This document shows, piece after piece, positions 47,417 to 56,613 of a stretch of 64,000 nt of DNA; positions within the stretch are counted from its first letter, which is position 1, and every line of letters starts with the position of its first letter. The notes below the pieces were generated by a model, which was not told the origin of the DNA, ran no database searches, and saw only the letters and a list, made by a program, of their open reading frames with translations. Location: the NCBI GenBank assembly GCA_014801875.1, contig JAAVDJ010000020.1, positions 47,236 to 111,235 on the forward strand, in the 5' to 3' direction. Position numbers and translations under genes: made by a program. The DNA comes from Bacteroides sp. (lineage in GTDB: Bacteria > Bacteroidota > Bacteroidia > Bacteroidales > Muribaculaceae).

Positions 47417-50400
47417 CCTGGTGGCACTTTTGTCATGCACTCTGGGCATTTCGGCACAGACGCAGACAATACATGGCACCGTGGTGGATGGAGCCAACCA
47501 TGAACCATTGGTGGGCGCCACAGTCATGCCTATAGGTGGAGGCCAGGGCGTGGCAACCGACGTAGACGGTAACTTCGTACTGAATGTTCCGGCGAACGTT
47601 AAGCAGGCTCGCGTGTCCTACGTAGGATATATCGAGCAGGTTGTGACTCTTAAGAACGGTATGCACGTTGCCCTTCAGGAGTCAGCTACCAACCTTGACG
47701 AGGTGATGGTCGTAGCTTACGGTACAGCTAAGAAATCAGCTTACACCGGCTCGGCATCAGTAGTTAAGGCAGACGCAATCGAGAATGCACTCGTATCTAC
47801 AGCAACCGACGCACTCTCCGGTAAGATCGCCGGTGTTCAGGTGCAGAGTTCAAACGGTCAGCCCGGTACAACTCCCACTATCCGCATCCGTGGTGTCGGT
47901 TCAATCAACGCTGAGAATAACCCGCTCTACATTTTGGACGGCGTGCCCTACGATGGCGATGTTTCCAGCATCAATACAATGGATATCGAGTCAATGACTG
48001 TCCTCAAGGATGCAGCAGCAGCCGCTCTTTATGGTGCGCGTGGTGCGAACGGTGTCATCCTTATTACCACAAAGAAGGGTTCAGCAAGCAACGCGAAGAT
48101 TACGGTTGATGCACGCTGGGGCTCTAACTCACGTGCTGTTCCCCGCTATGATGTCCTTGAGACAACAGATGCATTTGTCGAGACTGCATATCAGGCACTC
48201 CGCAACGGCTACTATTACAACAACTCCTATTCAGCCAGCGCCGCACACGCTATGGCAAATGCCAATATCTTCGGCAAGCTTGGTTATCAGGTATATACTC
48301 TCCCCACCGGGGAAGGTCTCATCGGTCTTGACGGCAAAGTCAACCCGAACGCTACTCTCGGCTATTCAGACGGCACATATTTCTATAAGCCGGACGATTG
48401 GAACAAGGAGCAGCTCCGCAACGGTCTCCGTCAGGAGTATAACGTGAGCATCACAGGTGGTAACGACCGTTTCACATACTATGTGTCAGGTTCTTATCTC
48501 GGTGATGAGGGTCTTATCAAGGGTTCTCACTTCAACCGTCTCGGCACCCGCACAACTCTTGACTATCAGGTGAAACCCTGGTTGAAAGTTGGTACAAATC
48601 TTTCATACGTCTATACCAACAGCGGTTATCCCGGTGATAACGATACTGACGCATCCAATTCTTCAGGCAACGCCTTCCTTATGGCTGACCAGCTTGCACC
48701 TTACTATCCGATGTATGTGCGCAATGCAGACGGCTCCATGATGTATAACGAAGCGACAGGTCTTCCCGTCTATGATTACGGTGACCGTAAGATTGTGCCT
48801 TACGCACGTAACTGGATGTCATCATCCAACCCTGCGGGTAACCTCGCCTACGATACAGAGGAATATCTTGCAGACGTATTCAATGGTAAGTGGTATCTTC
48901 TTATCAACCCGATCGAGGGTCTGAATATCACCGGTAGCCTTGGCTACTTCCTTGACAACACTCGTTGCCATAACCTCGGCAACCCGTTCTACGGACAGAG
49001 CGCTTTATATGGTGGTTCAGCAATGCAGTATGATGTACGCAACCGCTCAATCAATCTCCAGGGTCTTATCAATTACACCAAGACATTTGCAGAGAAGCAT
49101 GATCTTGACATCCTGCTTGGTTATGAAAGCTATGACTGGAACTCAGAACTCATCGAGGGTGTAGGTTACAACCTCTATCTCCCGGACAGCTGGGTAATGA
49201 ACAACACCATTGACGACAAGAAGACTTATGGCTATGTAGACAAATATGCAACCCGTGGTCTCTTCGGCCGTGTGAACTATTCATTTGACAGCCGTTATTT
49301 CTTCAGTGCATCAGTTCGTCGTGACGCCTCTTCACGTTTCGCACCCGGCAAGCGTTGGGGTACATTCTGGTCGCTCTCCGGCGCATGGGATATCTCCAAG
49401 GAGCAGTTCATGCAGTCAGCAGAATGGCTTGATCAGTTGAAATTCAAAGTGTCATTCGGTCAGCAGGGTAACGATAACCTTGGCCGAGGCAACTATCCCT
49501 GGCAGGATCAGTATTCAATCAACGGTGCTGACGGCGTATGGTCAGACGGTACTCTTTACCGCAAAGGTAATCCCGATATCACTTGGGAGACTTCAAACAA
49601 CTTCAACATCGGTTTCGACTTCAGTCTTCTCCACGGCATGTTCTACGGTACTATCGAATACTTCAACCGTCAGACTTCAGACATGCTCTACAACAAGCCT
49701 GTATCTCCCTCCGCAGGTTACTCTACAATCCCGATGAACATCGGTTCAATGCGTAACAACGGTGTAGAACTTGAGCTTAACGTACGTCCGATCGCGACAA
49801 AGAACGTAACTTGGGATCTTAACTTCAACATCACAGGTGTAAGCAACAAGGTGCTCAAACTCCACCCGGATCTTCACGGCCAGCTTATCAGCGGCAGCCG
49901 TATCTATCGCGAAGGAGAATCAATGTATCAGCTCTACCTCGTAGAATATGCAGGAGTAGACCCCGCGACCGGTCTTGCCCTCTACTGGGATGCAGAACCA
50001 TTGAAAGATGATAACGGCAATGATATGAAAGATGACAAGGGCAACTACATCGTAGGTGAGCAGTATCTTTCAACTGACCAGAGCCACGCATACAGCTACA
50101 ACCGTAAGAGCACAGGCAATCTCATGCCTAAGGCCTATGGTGGTTTCGGCACCAACCTTCAGTTTTTCGGTTTTGACCTTTCACTTTCGTTCGCATATCA
50201 GTTCGGCGGTAAAGTATGGGACTACACTTATCAGGACCTCATGCACAACGGCGGCTCCAACATGGGTCAGAACTGGCACAAGGATATCCTGAATGCATGG
50301 ACACCGGAAAACACCAACACCAACGTTCCGCGTCTTGACGCTGAGGATTCTTATACCAACTCTACCTCCACTCGCTGGTTGACTTCAAGCAACTATCTTT

Positions 50401-50612
50401 CTCTCAATAACGTCACTCTCGGCTATACTCTTCCGAAGAGCATCGTCAACAAACTCTGCATGGAAAATATCCGTATTTATGCATCAGGAGAGAACCTCTT
50501 CCTATGGTCAACCCGCAAGGGTCTCGATCCCCGTCAGAGCTACGTAAATTCACAGGGTGCAACCTATAAAGGAATGCGCACAATCTCCGGCGGTGTGAGA
50601 ATCGAGTTCTAA
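47397..50612 (+). CDS. SusC/RagA family TonB-linked outer-membrane protein (SusC-C)
   Basis: 1071 aa; N-terminus closely resembles SusC-B; SMTVLKDAAAAALYGARGANGVILITTKKG. Confidence 0.95.
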   Translation: MRKLFLILVALLSCTLGISAQTQTIHGTVVDGANHEPLVGATVMPIGGGQGVATDVDGNFVLNVPANVKQARVSYVGYIEQVVTLKNGMHVALQESATNLDEVMVVAYGTAKKSAYTGSASVVKADAIENALVSTATDALSGKIAGVQVQSSNGQPGTTPTIRIRGVGSINAENNPLYILDGVPYDGDVSSINTMDIESMTVLKDAAAAALYGARGANGVILITTKKGSASNAKITVDARWGSNSRAVPRYDVLETTDAFVETAYQALRNGYYYNNSYSASAAHAMANANIFGKLGYQVYTLPTGEGLIGLDGKVNPNATLGYSDGTYFYKPDDWNKEQLRNGLRQEYNVSITGGNDRFTYYVSGSYLGDEGLIKGSHFNRLGTRTTLDYQVKPWLKVGTNLSYVYTNSGYPGDNDTDASNSSGNAFLMADQLAPYYPMYVRNADGSMMYNEATGLPVYDYGDRKIVPYARNWMSSSNPAGNLAYDTEEYLADVFNGKWYLLINPIEGLNITGSLGYFLDNTRCHNLGNPFYGQSALYGGSAMQYDVRNRSINLQGLINYTKTFAEKHDLDILLGYESYDWNSELIEGVGYNLYLPDSWVMNNTIDDKKTYGYVDKYATRGLFGRVNYSFDSRYFFSASVRRDASSRFAPGKRWGTFWSLSGAWDISKEQFMQSAEWLDQLKFKVSFGQQGNDNLGRGNYPWQDQYSINGADGVWSDGTLYRKGNPDITWETSNNFNIGFDFSLLHGMFYGTIEYFNRQTSDMLYNKPVSPSAGYSTIPMNIGSMRNNGVELELNVRPIATKNVTWDLNFNITGVSNKVLKLHPDLHGQLISGSRIYREGESMYQLYLVEYAGVDPATGLALYWDAEPLKDDNGNDMKDDKGNYIVGEQYLSTDQSHAYSYNRKSTGNLMPKAYGGFGTNLQFFGFDLSLSFAYQFGGKVWDYTYQDLMHNGGSNMGQNWHKDILNAWTPENTNTNVPRLDAEDSYTNSTSTRWLTSSNYLSLNNVTLGYTLPKSIVNKLCMENIRIYASGENLFLWSTRKGLDPRQSYVNSQGATYKGMRTISGGVRIEF

Positions 50613-50636
50613 TCAATTAAAACGCAGAAAACGACA

Positions 50637-52232
50637 ATGAAAAATAAATTTTTATATTTCGGCGCAAGCGCAATCCTGGCTTCGATGTCGCTGACAAGCT
50701 GCAACGACCTCGATACAGAGCCCCAGAATAACTATGTGACTGCAACGGAAAAGGCAGACGCTATTGTCAACAAGCCGTCGCTCGCATCGGCCGGTGTGGT
50801 AGGTATCTCTTCGACCTATAAACAGTATGAGGCAGTCTACGCCAACCACATTGACTTCGGCTGGCCTTCCGTAATGCTCTTTATGGACAGCATGGGTCCG
50901 GACCTTTATGGATATAACATCGGCTACAACTGGTTTGCTACCGCAGGGCAGTATGACCTCGGTAACAACAACAACTACATGAATAATCTTGCATGGTATC
51001 ACGCATACAAGATTATCAAATCAGCCAATGACGTTATCGGCAACATTGACCCTGAGACAGACAACGCACAGCTCCAGCTTTTCGGAGCACAGGGTTATGC
51101 CAACCGTGCCTTCATGTACTTCGAGCTTGCCCAGCTCTTCCAGTACACCTATAAAGGGCATGAGACACTTCCTTGTGTGCCTATCGTCACTGAGCTGAAC
51201 TCAAACGATGCAGCGAGCGGTATTCCCCGTTCAACTGTGCAGGAGGTCTATGACCAGATTCTTTCTGACCTTGACAAGGCCATCGAATGGCTTGACGCAT
51301 GTGGTCTCTCTACTACAAAGATTGCCGATGTAGGCGCCAAGCGATTTGTATCTCTCGGCACCGCTTATGGTATTCGTGCTCGCGTAAATCTTGTCATGAA
51401 CAACTGGCAGGCGGCAGCTGACGATGCGGCTAAGGCAATCCAGGTGTCCGGTGCAACTCCGCTTTCAATTGCAGAGGCCGGTCAACCCGGTTTCTATGAT
51501 TCGGAAGACCATAACTGGATGTGGGGTATTTACATTGAGCCAAGCGACCGAGTTGTTACTTCCGGTATCATCAACTTCCCCTCCCACATGGGTTCTTTCA
51601 ACGACAACGGCTATTGGGCAGTTGGTGCATTCCGTATGATAAGCAAGTCACTCTACAGCTCAATTCCGGCAACCGACTGCCGCAAAGGGTGGTGGCTTGA
51701 CGAGAACGGCTTGAGCTCAAACCTCAACAACAATCAGCAGGAATTCATCACTGCGAATGCAGCAGATCCTTACACACAGGTTAAGTTCGGACCTTATCAG
51801 GGAGTCGTGGGTACAACCACCAATGCAAACGACGTACCTTTGATGCGTGTAGAGGAGATGTATCTTATCCAGGCTGAGGCAACTGCAATGGCAGGAAACG
51901 CAGCGGGGGGCAAGACAATGCTTGAGAACTTTGTCCAGACTTACCGCAATCCTGAATATTCAACAACAGCAACAACTTCAACAGAAGTTCAGGAGGCTGT
52001 CTGGAATCAGCGTCGCATCGAGCTCTGGGGTGAAGGATTCTGCTATATGGACCTTCTCCGTCTGAATAAGGGTCTTGACCGTAGAGGCACAGGCATAGAG
52101 GCAGTTTGGGTCTACAATGTGCCCGCACCTCTCAAACCGTTCCTGGTTCCGAACCAGGAGATGGAGACCAACTCGGCCATCACATCCAACAACGACAGCT
52201 GGATCCGTCCTACTGCAGTTGACGACATATAA
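50637..52232 (+). CDS. SusD/RagB family lipoprotein (SusD-C)
   Basis: 531 aa; lipobox SMSLTSCNDLDTEPQNNY; RRIELWGEGFCYMDLLRLNKGLDRRG. Confidence 0.93.
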   Translation: MKNKFLYFGASAILASMSLTSCNDLDTEPQNNYVTATEKADAIVNKPSLASAGVVGISSTYKQYEAVYANHIDFGWPSVMLFMDSMGPDLYGYNIGYNWFATAGQYDLGNNNNYMNNLAWYHAYKIIKSANDVIGNIDPETDNAQLQLFGAQGYANRAFMYFELAQLFQYTYKGHETLPCVPIVTELNSNDAASGIPRSTVQEVYDQILSDLDKAIEWLDACGLSTTKIADVGAKRFVSLGTAYGIRARVNLVMNNWQAAADDAAKAIQVSGATPLSIAEAGQPGFYDSEDHNWMWGIYIEPSDRVVTSGIINFPSHMGSFNDNGYWAVGAFRMISKSLYSSIPATDCRKGWWLDENGLSSNLNNNQQEFITANAADPYTQVKFGPYQGVVGTTTNANDVPLMRVEEMYLIQAEATAMAGNAAGGKTMLENFVQTYRNPEYSTTATTSTEVQEAVWNQRRIELWGEGFCYMDLLRLNKGLDRRGTGIEAVWVYNVPAPLKPFLVPNQEMETNSAITSNNDSWIRPTAVDDI

Positions 52233-52256
52233 TTTGTTCCAATAAAAGCTTAAAAC

Positions 52257-53138
52257 ATGAAATTCAATAAATTTTATATTTTTGCAGCAGGTGTGGCACT
52301 CGCCATGACATCCTGCGGTGAAGGCCAGTATTGGGACGAGGCTTCCAATCCGGCAGAGGTATATGCCTTCCCTAAGCCTGCTGAGACAATGAGTGTGCCT
52401 GCTGATGGAGTAGCACCGAGCACATATGAGATAACTGTAATGCGCAATACAAGCGGAGCGGCAGTCACAGTGCCTGTGATATTCTCTGAGGTTAACTCTT
52501 CGGGTCAGGAAGTGTCAGTAGGGCTTCTTTCCGGTGCTGATGAAGTGACTTTCCCCGCTGGAAGCAATAAGGCGGTCTACACCATCAACATTGCAGACGG
52601 TCTGTCGGCCGGCACAACCTATTATGCTAAAATTTCCTTGGAAGACCCCGAGGTTGCAGATAATCAGACCCAGGTTGATGTTAATCCAAACAACAAGACT
52701 TTCACTTTCAGCATCTCTCAGGCTATCAACTGGACAGCAGCCGGCACAGCCGAGGCGGTCTCTGATTGGGTAGGTAATACAGATCCCATCTCAATCCCCG
52801 TTCAGTATGCTTCAAATGTGGTGCTTTCCGGCGGAATGAAACTTTATCGTCTTGTATCACCTTACTGGGTAATGGAACCTGACTATGCAGAAGAGGGTTA
52901 TAACCTCCAGTTCTATGTTGATGCAGACAATAATGCTGCAAGCTTCCCGAGCTGGCAGTCAATGGGTGAGTTCCAGCAGGGTTATGAATTCTTCATCGGT
53001 TGCCCCGCATCTATGGGTTGCAGCTTCACTAACGATGGAGATGTTTACACACTGAATGGATATATAGCTTATGGAGAGGGTGCTCCTCAGGCCTACTATT
53101 CTCCTGAAGTGTTGGTATTCCAGTGGTCGGCTAATTGA
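52257..53138 (+). CDS. SusD-linked surface lipoprotein (Calx-beta/DUF4843-like N-terminal fold)
   Basis: Lipobox ALAMTSCGEGQYWDEA; YEITVMRNTSGAAVTVPVIFSE...FPAGSNKAVYTINI; 25 nt after SusD-C. Confidence 0.7.
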   Translation: MKFNKFYIFAAGVALAMTSCGEGQYWDEASNPAEVYAFPKPAETMSVPADGVAPSTYEITVMRNTSGAAVTVPVIFSEVNSSGQEVSVGLLSGADEVTFPAGSNKAVYTINIADGLSAGTTYYAKISLEDPEVADNQTQVDVNPNNKTFTFSISQAINWTAAGTAEAVSDWVGNTDPISIPVQYASNVVLSGGMKLYRLVSPYWVMEPDYAEEGYNLQFYVDADNNAASFPSWQSMGEFQQGYEFFIGCPASMGCSFTNDGDVYTLNGYIAYGEGAPQAYYSPEVLVFQWSAN

Positions 53139-53172
53139 AATAAACCGATTTTCTAACATACACTATTTTGGG

Positions 53173-53208
53173 AAGCGGAGCGGCGAATTAAGTCGCTCCG
53201 CTTTTTTT
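53173..53208 (+). terminator. terminator of the SusC-C/SusD-C/lipoprotein operon
   Basis: AAGCGGAGCG-N11-CGCTCCGCTT then poly-T. Confidence 0.85.
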
Positions 53209-53283
53209 ATGTTTGATTTGGTGGAATTTGATAAATATTTATTAATTTTACGGTCAGATGAATTAAACCTAAATTAATTATAA

Positions 53284-55788
53284 ATGAGGAGAAATTTACT
53301 GTTTATGCTGGCGCTGGGTGCCTGGGTTGGGGCGGCCGCTGCGCCTCTGACACCACAAGAGGCGTTGGCACGTCTCGGAGGTGAGACCAGAGCAGTCAAC
53401 CGGAATTCACTGCAGCTTGCCTTTACTTCGCGACAGACCGCCGGGGAGGCAGCCGTGTATGTATTCAATAACTCAGTCGACGGTGGCTATCTGCTTCTGA
53501 GTGCCGATGACTGTGCTGCTCCCTTGTTAGGTTATTCCGAGGTCGGGAAATTTGAGGAAAGGGAGATGTCTGCCGAACTACGCTGGTGGATCGGGGAATA
53601 CGGAAGGCAGATAGAGTATGCCAAGTCTCACGGTGCAGGGGAGTATGTGTCCCGGACCACACGTGCCGATCGAAAGGGAATCGCACCGTTGGTAAAGACC
53701 AAATGGAATCAAAGTTCACCCTACAACGGGATGACACCGACTGTGGATGGAAAGCATTGCGTGACGGGTTGTGTCGCAACATCGATGGCTCAGGTGATGA
53801 AATATTGGAATTATCCTGAGATAGGGAAGGGAAGCGGAGAATGCACTGTAGTAGATAATTCAGGGAGTGATACGACTGACAAGATGAGTTTCTCAGAGCA
53901 GAAATTCGACTGGAGCAATATGCTTGATATCTACGCAGGCACTTCCACACAGGCTCAGAAAGATGCAGTAGCCTATCTGATGAAGGCGTGTGGTTATGCA
54001 GTGAAAATGACCTACACATCAAACGAATCCGGAGCTGCATCCCTCTACGTGGCACAGGCTCTTATGGACAACTTCTCCTATAATAAGAACCTACAGTATT
54101 GCTCTCGCGACTACTACACACCGTCAGAATGGGAGGATATGGTATATGGTGAGTTGGAGGCCGGACGCCCGATTGTATATGGCGGACAGTCGACGATAGG
54201 AGGGCACTCTTTTATATGCGATGGCTACAGCAGCGACGGCTATTATCATTTCAACTGGGGCTGGGGAGGCATGAGCGACGGTTATTTCTTGCTAAATGCC
54301 CTTGACCCGGGTTCTTTGGGTATAGGTGCGAATGGAGGTGGCTACAACTTCTTTCAGGATATAGTCAGGGGTATTCAGCCTCAGACCGGTCCGGACTGGG
54401 GGCACGACCTTTTGATTGATGGACTTATGACGGGAAGTATCAAGGGACAGACTTTGACAATGGCCATACCTTCTCTTTATAATTCCAGCGGCAAGGACCT
54501 CGAGTTTGCTTTGGGAGCGAAAATCACGAACGAAGCAGGAAGCTATGATAAGGTTGTTCCAATTAATGGGTGGGAGAATGCGAAACTTCAATTAGGTTAC
54601 CTTTATAACAATCTGGAGCTTCCGGTTAATCTCAGTGCTTCAATGCCTGATGGCACCTATAAGGTGACGTTCTGTTTAAAAACAACCGGAACGGACACCT
54701 GGAGACCGGTATTGGCAAAGACGCTTGAATACAACTATCTTACAGTAGTGAAAAGCGGCAACCGATTCACGGTGCATCAGAACAAGTCGCAGAATGTGAA
54801 GGTTACAGATGGAGGAGCGGCAGGACAGCTTGTGTATGGCCAGGCATCCAAGCTGACCATCACCGTGAACAACCCCACGGACAGAGATGTCACCAAGTCG
54901 TTCTATCCGGTGCTCTGCGAGGGGATTACTCCGGTATTGGCAGCGGAAGGGGTCACACTCAATATTGCAGCGGGAGCTACCATTACAAAGGAGTTTGAAT
55001 GCTTATTCGAACCATATGATGGAGGGAGCGCTCCGACGGTAACAACAAGTTACAACCTGAAATATTACGATCCGAACGATGCAGATAGTTATGGAGATCC
55101 ATCCAAATTATGGATTTATCCGGGATTTTCAAAGGTTGTGACAATGGAGATAGGTGAGAAGCCGGAGTTGGTGGGCGAATCGTTCACAATGCCGGGTATT
55201 GAAAAAGAGACTTCTCAGGGATTGACCACATATAAGGTTACAGATTTATCAAAAGTGCCCTTCAGTTGCACTATTTCCAATAAGGGAGGGTATTTCAATA
55301 ACCCAATCTCCTTCTATGTCATGGTGCATAGCGGAGCATATTTGCAAGCCATCGACCAGTATTCCATAGGGACAATGGAAATAGCTAAAGATGGTAAAGC
55401 CACAGCAGAGGCAGAATTGGATTTGAGTAGCATCGGTGATGGAGAGTTCTACGCTTTCTTACGCGGAAACGATGACTATATACGTAACTCATCTGAAGAG
55501 GAGCTTTTTGTATATTTTGTGGTTGATACAACCGGAGTGGGTGAGATAGTGGTAAGCGATCCTCTCGTAGTCAGCTACAGTCAGTCCACAGGCATTGCAA
55601 CGATAACCGGAGAAAGCGCCGTCAATAGTATAGAGGTATATTCACTCGACGGGAAACGTTGCCATGTGGCTACTGAGGCAGCAGGTTCAGAAGCAAAGGC
55701 CGATATGAGCTCACTTCCTTCGGGAGTTTACGTGTTGAAAGTCGTGGCAGCTGACGGGGCAAGCCGCACTCTGAAGCTAAGAAAATAA
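53284..55788 (+). CDS. C10 family (streptopain-like) cysteine peptidase with sorting-like C-terminal domain
   Basis: 834 aa; Spi-like propeptide AVYVFNNSVDGGYLLLSADDCAAPLLGY; Cys motif GCVATSMAQVMKYW; His motif GGHSFICDGY; C-terminus LPSGVYVLKVVAADGASRTLKLRK. Confidence 0.92.
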   Translation: MRRNLLFMLALGAWVGAAAAPLTPQEALARLGGETRAVNRNSLQLAFTSRQTAGEAAVYVFNNSVDGGYLLLSADDCAAPLLGYSEVGKFEEREMSAELRWWIGEYGRQIEYAKSHGAGEYVSRTTRADRKGIAPLVKTKWNQSSPYNGMTPTVDGKHCVTGCVATSMAQVMKYWNYPEIGKGSGECTVVDNSGSDTTDKMSFSEQKFDWSNMLDIYAGTSTQAQKDAVAYLMKACGYAVKMTYTSNESGAASLYVAQALMDNFSYNKNLQYCSRDYYTPSEWEDMVYGELEAGRPIVYGGQSTIGGHSFICDGYSSDGYYHFNWGWGGMSDGYFLLNALDPGSLGIGANGGGYNFFQDIVRGIQPQTGPDWGHDLLIDGLMTGSIKGQTLTMAIPSLYNSSGKDLEFALGAKITNEAGSYDKVVPINGWENAKLQLGYLYNNLELPVNLSASMPDGTYKVTFCLKTTGTDTWRPVLAKTLEYNYLTVVKSGNRFTVHQNKSQNVKVTDGGAAGQLVYGQASKLTITVNNPTDRDVTKSFYPVLCEGITPVLAAEGVTLNIAAGATITKEFECLFEPYDGGSAPTVTTSYNLKYYDPNDADSYGDPSKLWIYPGFSKVVTMEIGEKPELVGESFTMPGIEKETSQGLTTYKVTDLSKVPFSCTISNKGGYFNNPISFYVMVHSGAYLQAIDQYSIGTMEIAKDGKATAEAELDLSSIGDGEFYAFLRGNDDYIRNSSEEELFVYFVVDTTGVGEIVVSDPLVVSYSQSTGIATITGESAVNSIEVYSLDGKRCHVATEAAGSEAKADMSSLPSGVYVLKVVAADGASRTLKLRK

Positions 55789-55836
55789 CCGAAATCCGGC
55801 TAAATCCTGACAAAGAAAAAGTTTAAAAAACTTTAA
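55789..55836. repeat. partial second copy of the 11.6-11.8 kb element (right end)
   Basis: CCGAAATCCGGCTAAATCCTGACAAAGAAAAAGTTTAAA vs CCGAAATCCGGCTAAATCCGGACAAAGAAAAAGTTTAAA: one mismatch in 39 nt. Confidence 0.8.
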
Positions 55837-55851
55837 TTTCAGACAGAAATC

Positions 55852-55907
55852 ATTCCGAATAATTAAAGGGGTCTCCATCGACGGAGACCCCTTTAATTAT
55901 TCGGAAT
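55852..55907. terminator. long bidirectional terminator/palindrome between convergent genes
   Basis: Perfect 25-bp arms ATTCCGAATAATTAAAGGGGTCTCC / GGAGACCCCTTTAATTATTCGGAAT, 6-nt loop. Confidence 0.8.
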
Positions 55908-55931
55908 GCAGCTGAAAATCCTTCGAGAGGG

Positions 55932-56582
55932 TTATTTGCGAGGTTTCCGAATCTTCCGGGAAGGATCGGAATAACCGGTAAGAATCGGGAGTGAAAGATT
56001 ATATTTGAGGGCGAGGACTCGCAGAAAGATGATGGTCGCCGCACAAGCAAGCTGTTGTGTCAAATCGGAGAAACCGGTCTCAAGGAGCAACCAATACACC
56101 AGTGCACCGGCGAGACAGGCTGTGGCATATATATCTTTGCGGAAAACCAGCGGCTCTTCATTGATAAGGATGTCGCGAATCACGCCACCGAAAGCACCGG
56201 TGATTATACCCATCACCGTGGCAACCCACATAGGATACCCTATAGCGAGGGTTTTGTGGATACCTATATCGCAGAAGAGGGCGAGGCCGATACTGTCGAA
56301 GATAAAAAGAATCTTGTCTTGACTCACGAGGAGCTTCCGAAAGATAATCACAGTGGCAAGGGAGAGGGCAGTTGCCGCAAGATACCACCATGTCTGCATC
56401 CAGAAGACGGGAATGTCAAGAAGAAGGTCACGGAGCGTGCCCCCTCCGATAGCAGTCACAAGACCAATTGTATAGGCTCCGAACCAGTCGAAACGTTTAG
56501 TGGCAGCCAAACGGATACCCGAAATTGCGGCTGCCACTGTACCAATCGCCTCAAGGATGAAGGGAAGATTTATTTCCACCAT
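55932..56582 (-). CDS. TRIC / UPF0126 (YicG-like) cation channel family protein
   Basis: 216 aa; AISGIRLAATKRFDWFGAYTIGLVTAIGGGTLRDLLLD repeated as GVIRDILINEEP; six to seven TM segments. Confidence 0.9.
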   Translation of the reverse strand: MVEINLPFILEAIGTVAAAISGIRLAATKRFDWFGAYTIGLVTAIGGGTLRDLLLDIPVFWMQTWWYLAATALSLATVIIFRKLLVSQDKILFIFDSIGLALFCDIGIHKTLAIGYPMWVATVMGIITGAFGGVIRDILINEEPLVFRKDIYATACLAGALVYWLLLETGFSDLTQQLACAATIIFLRVLALKYNLSLPILTGYSDPSRKIRKPRK

Positions 56583-56613
56583 ACTTCAGACAACATTATT
56601 TAGAAATAAGTAT

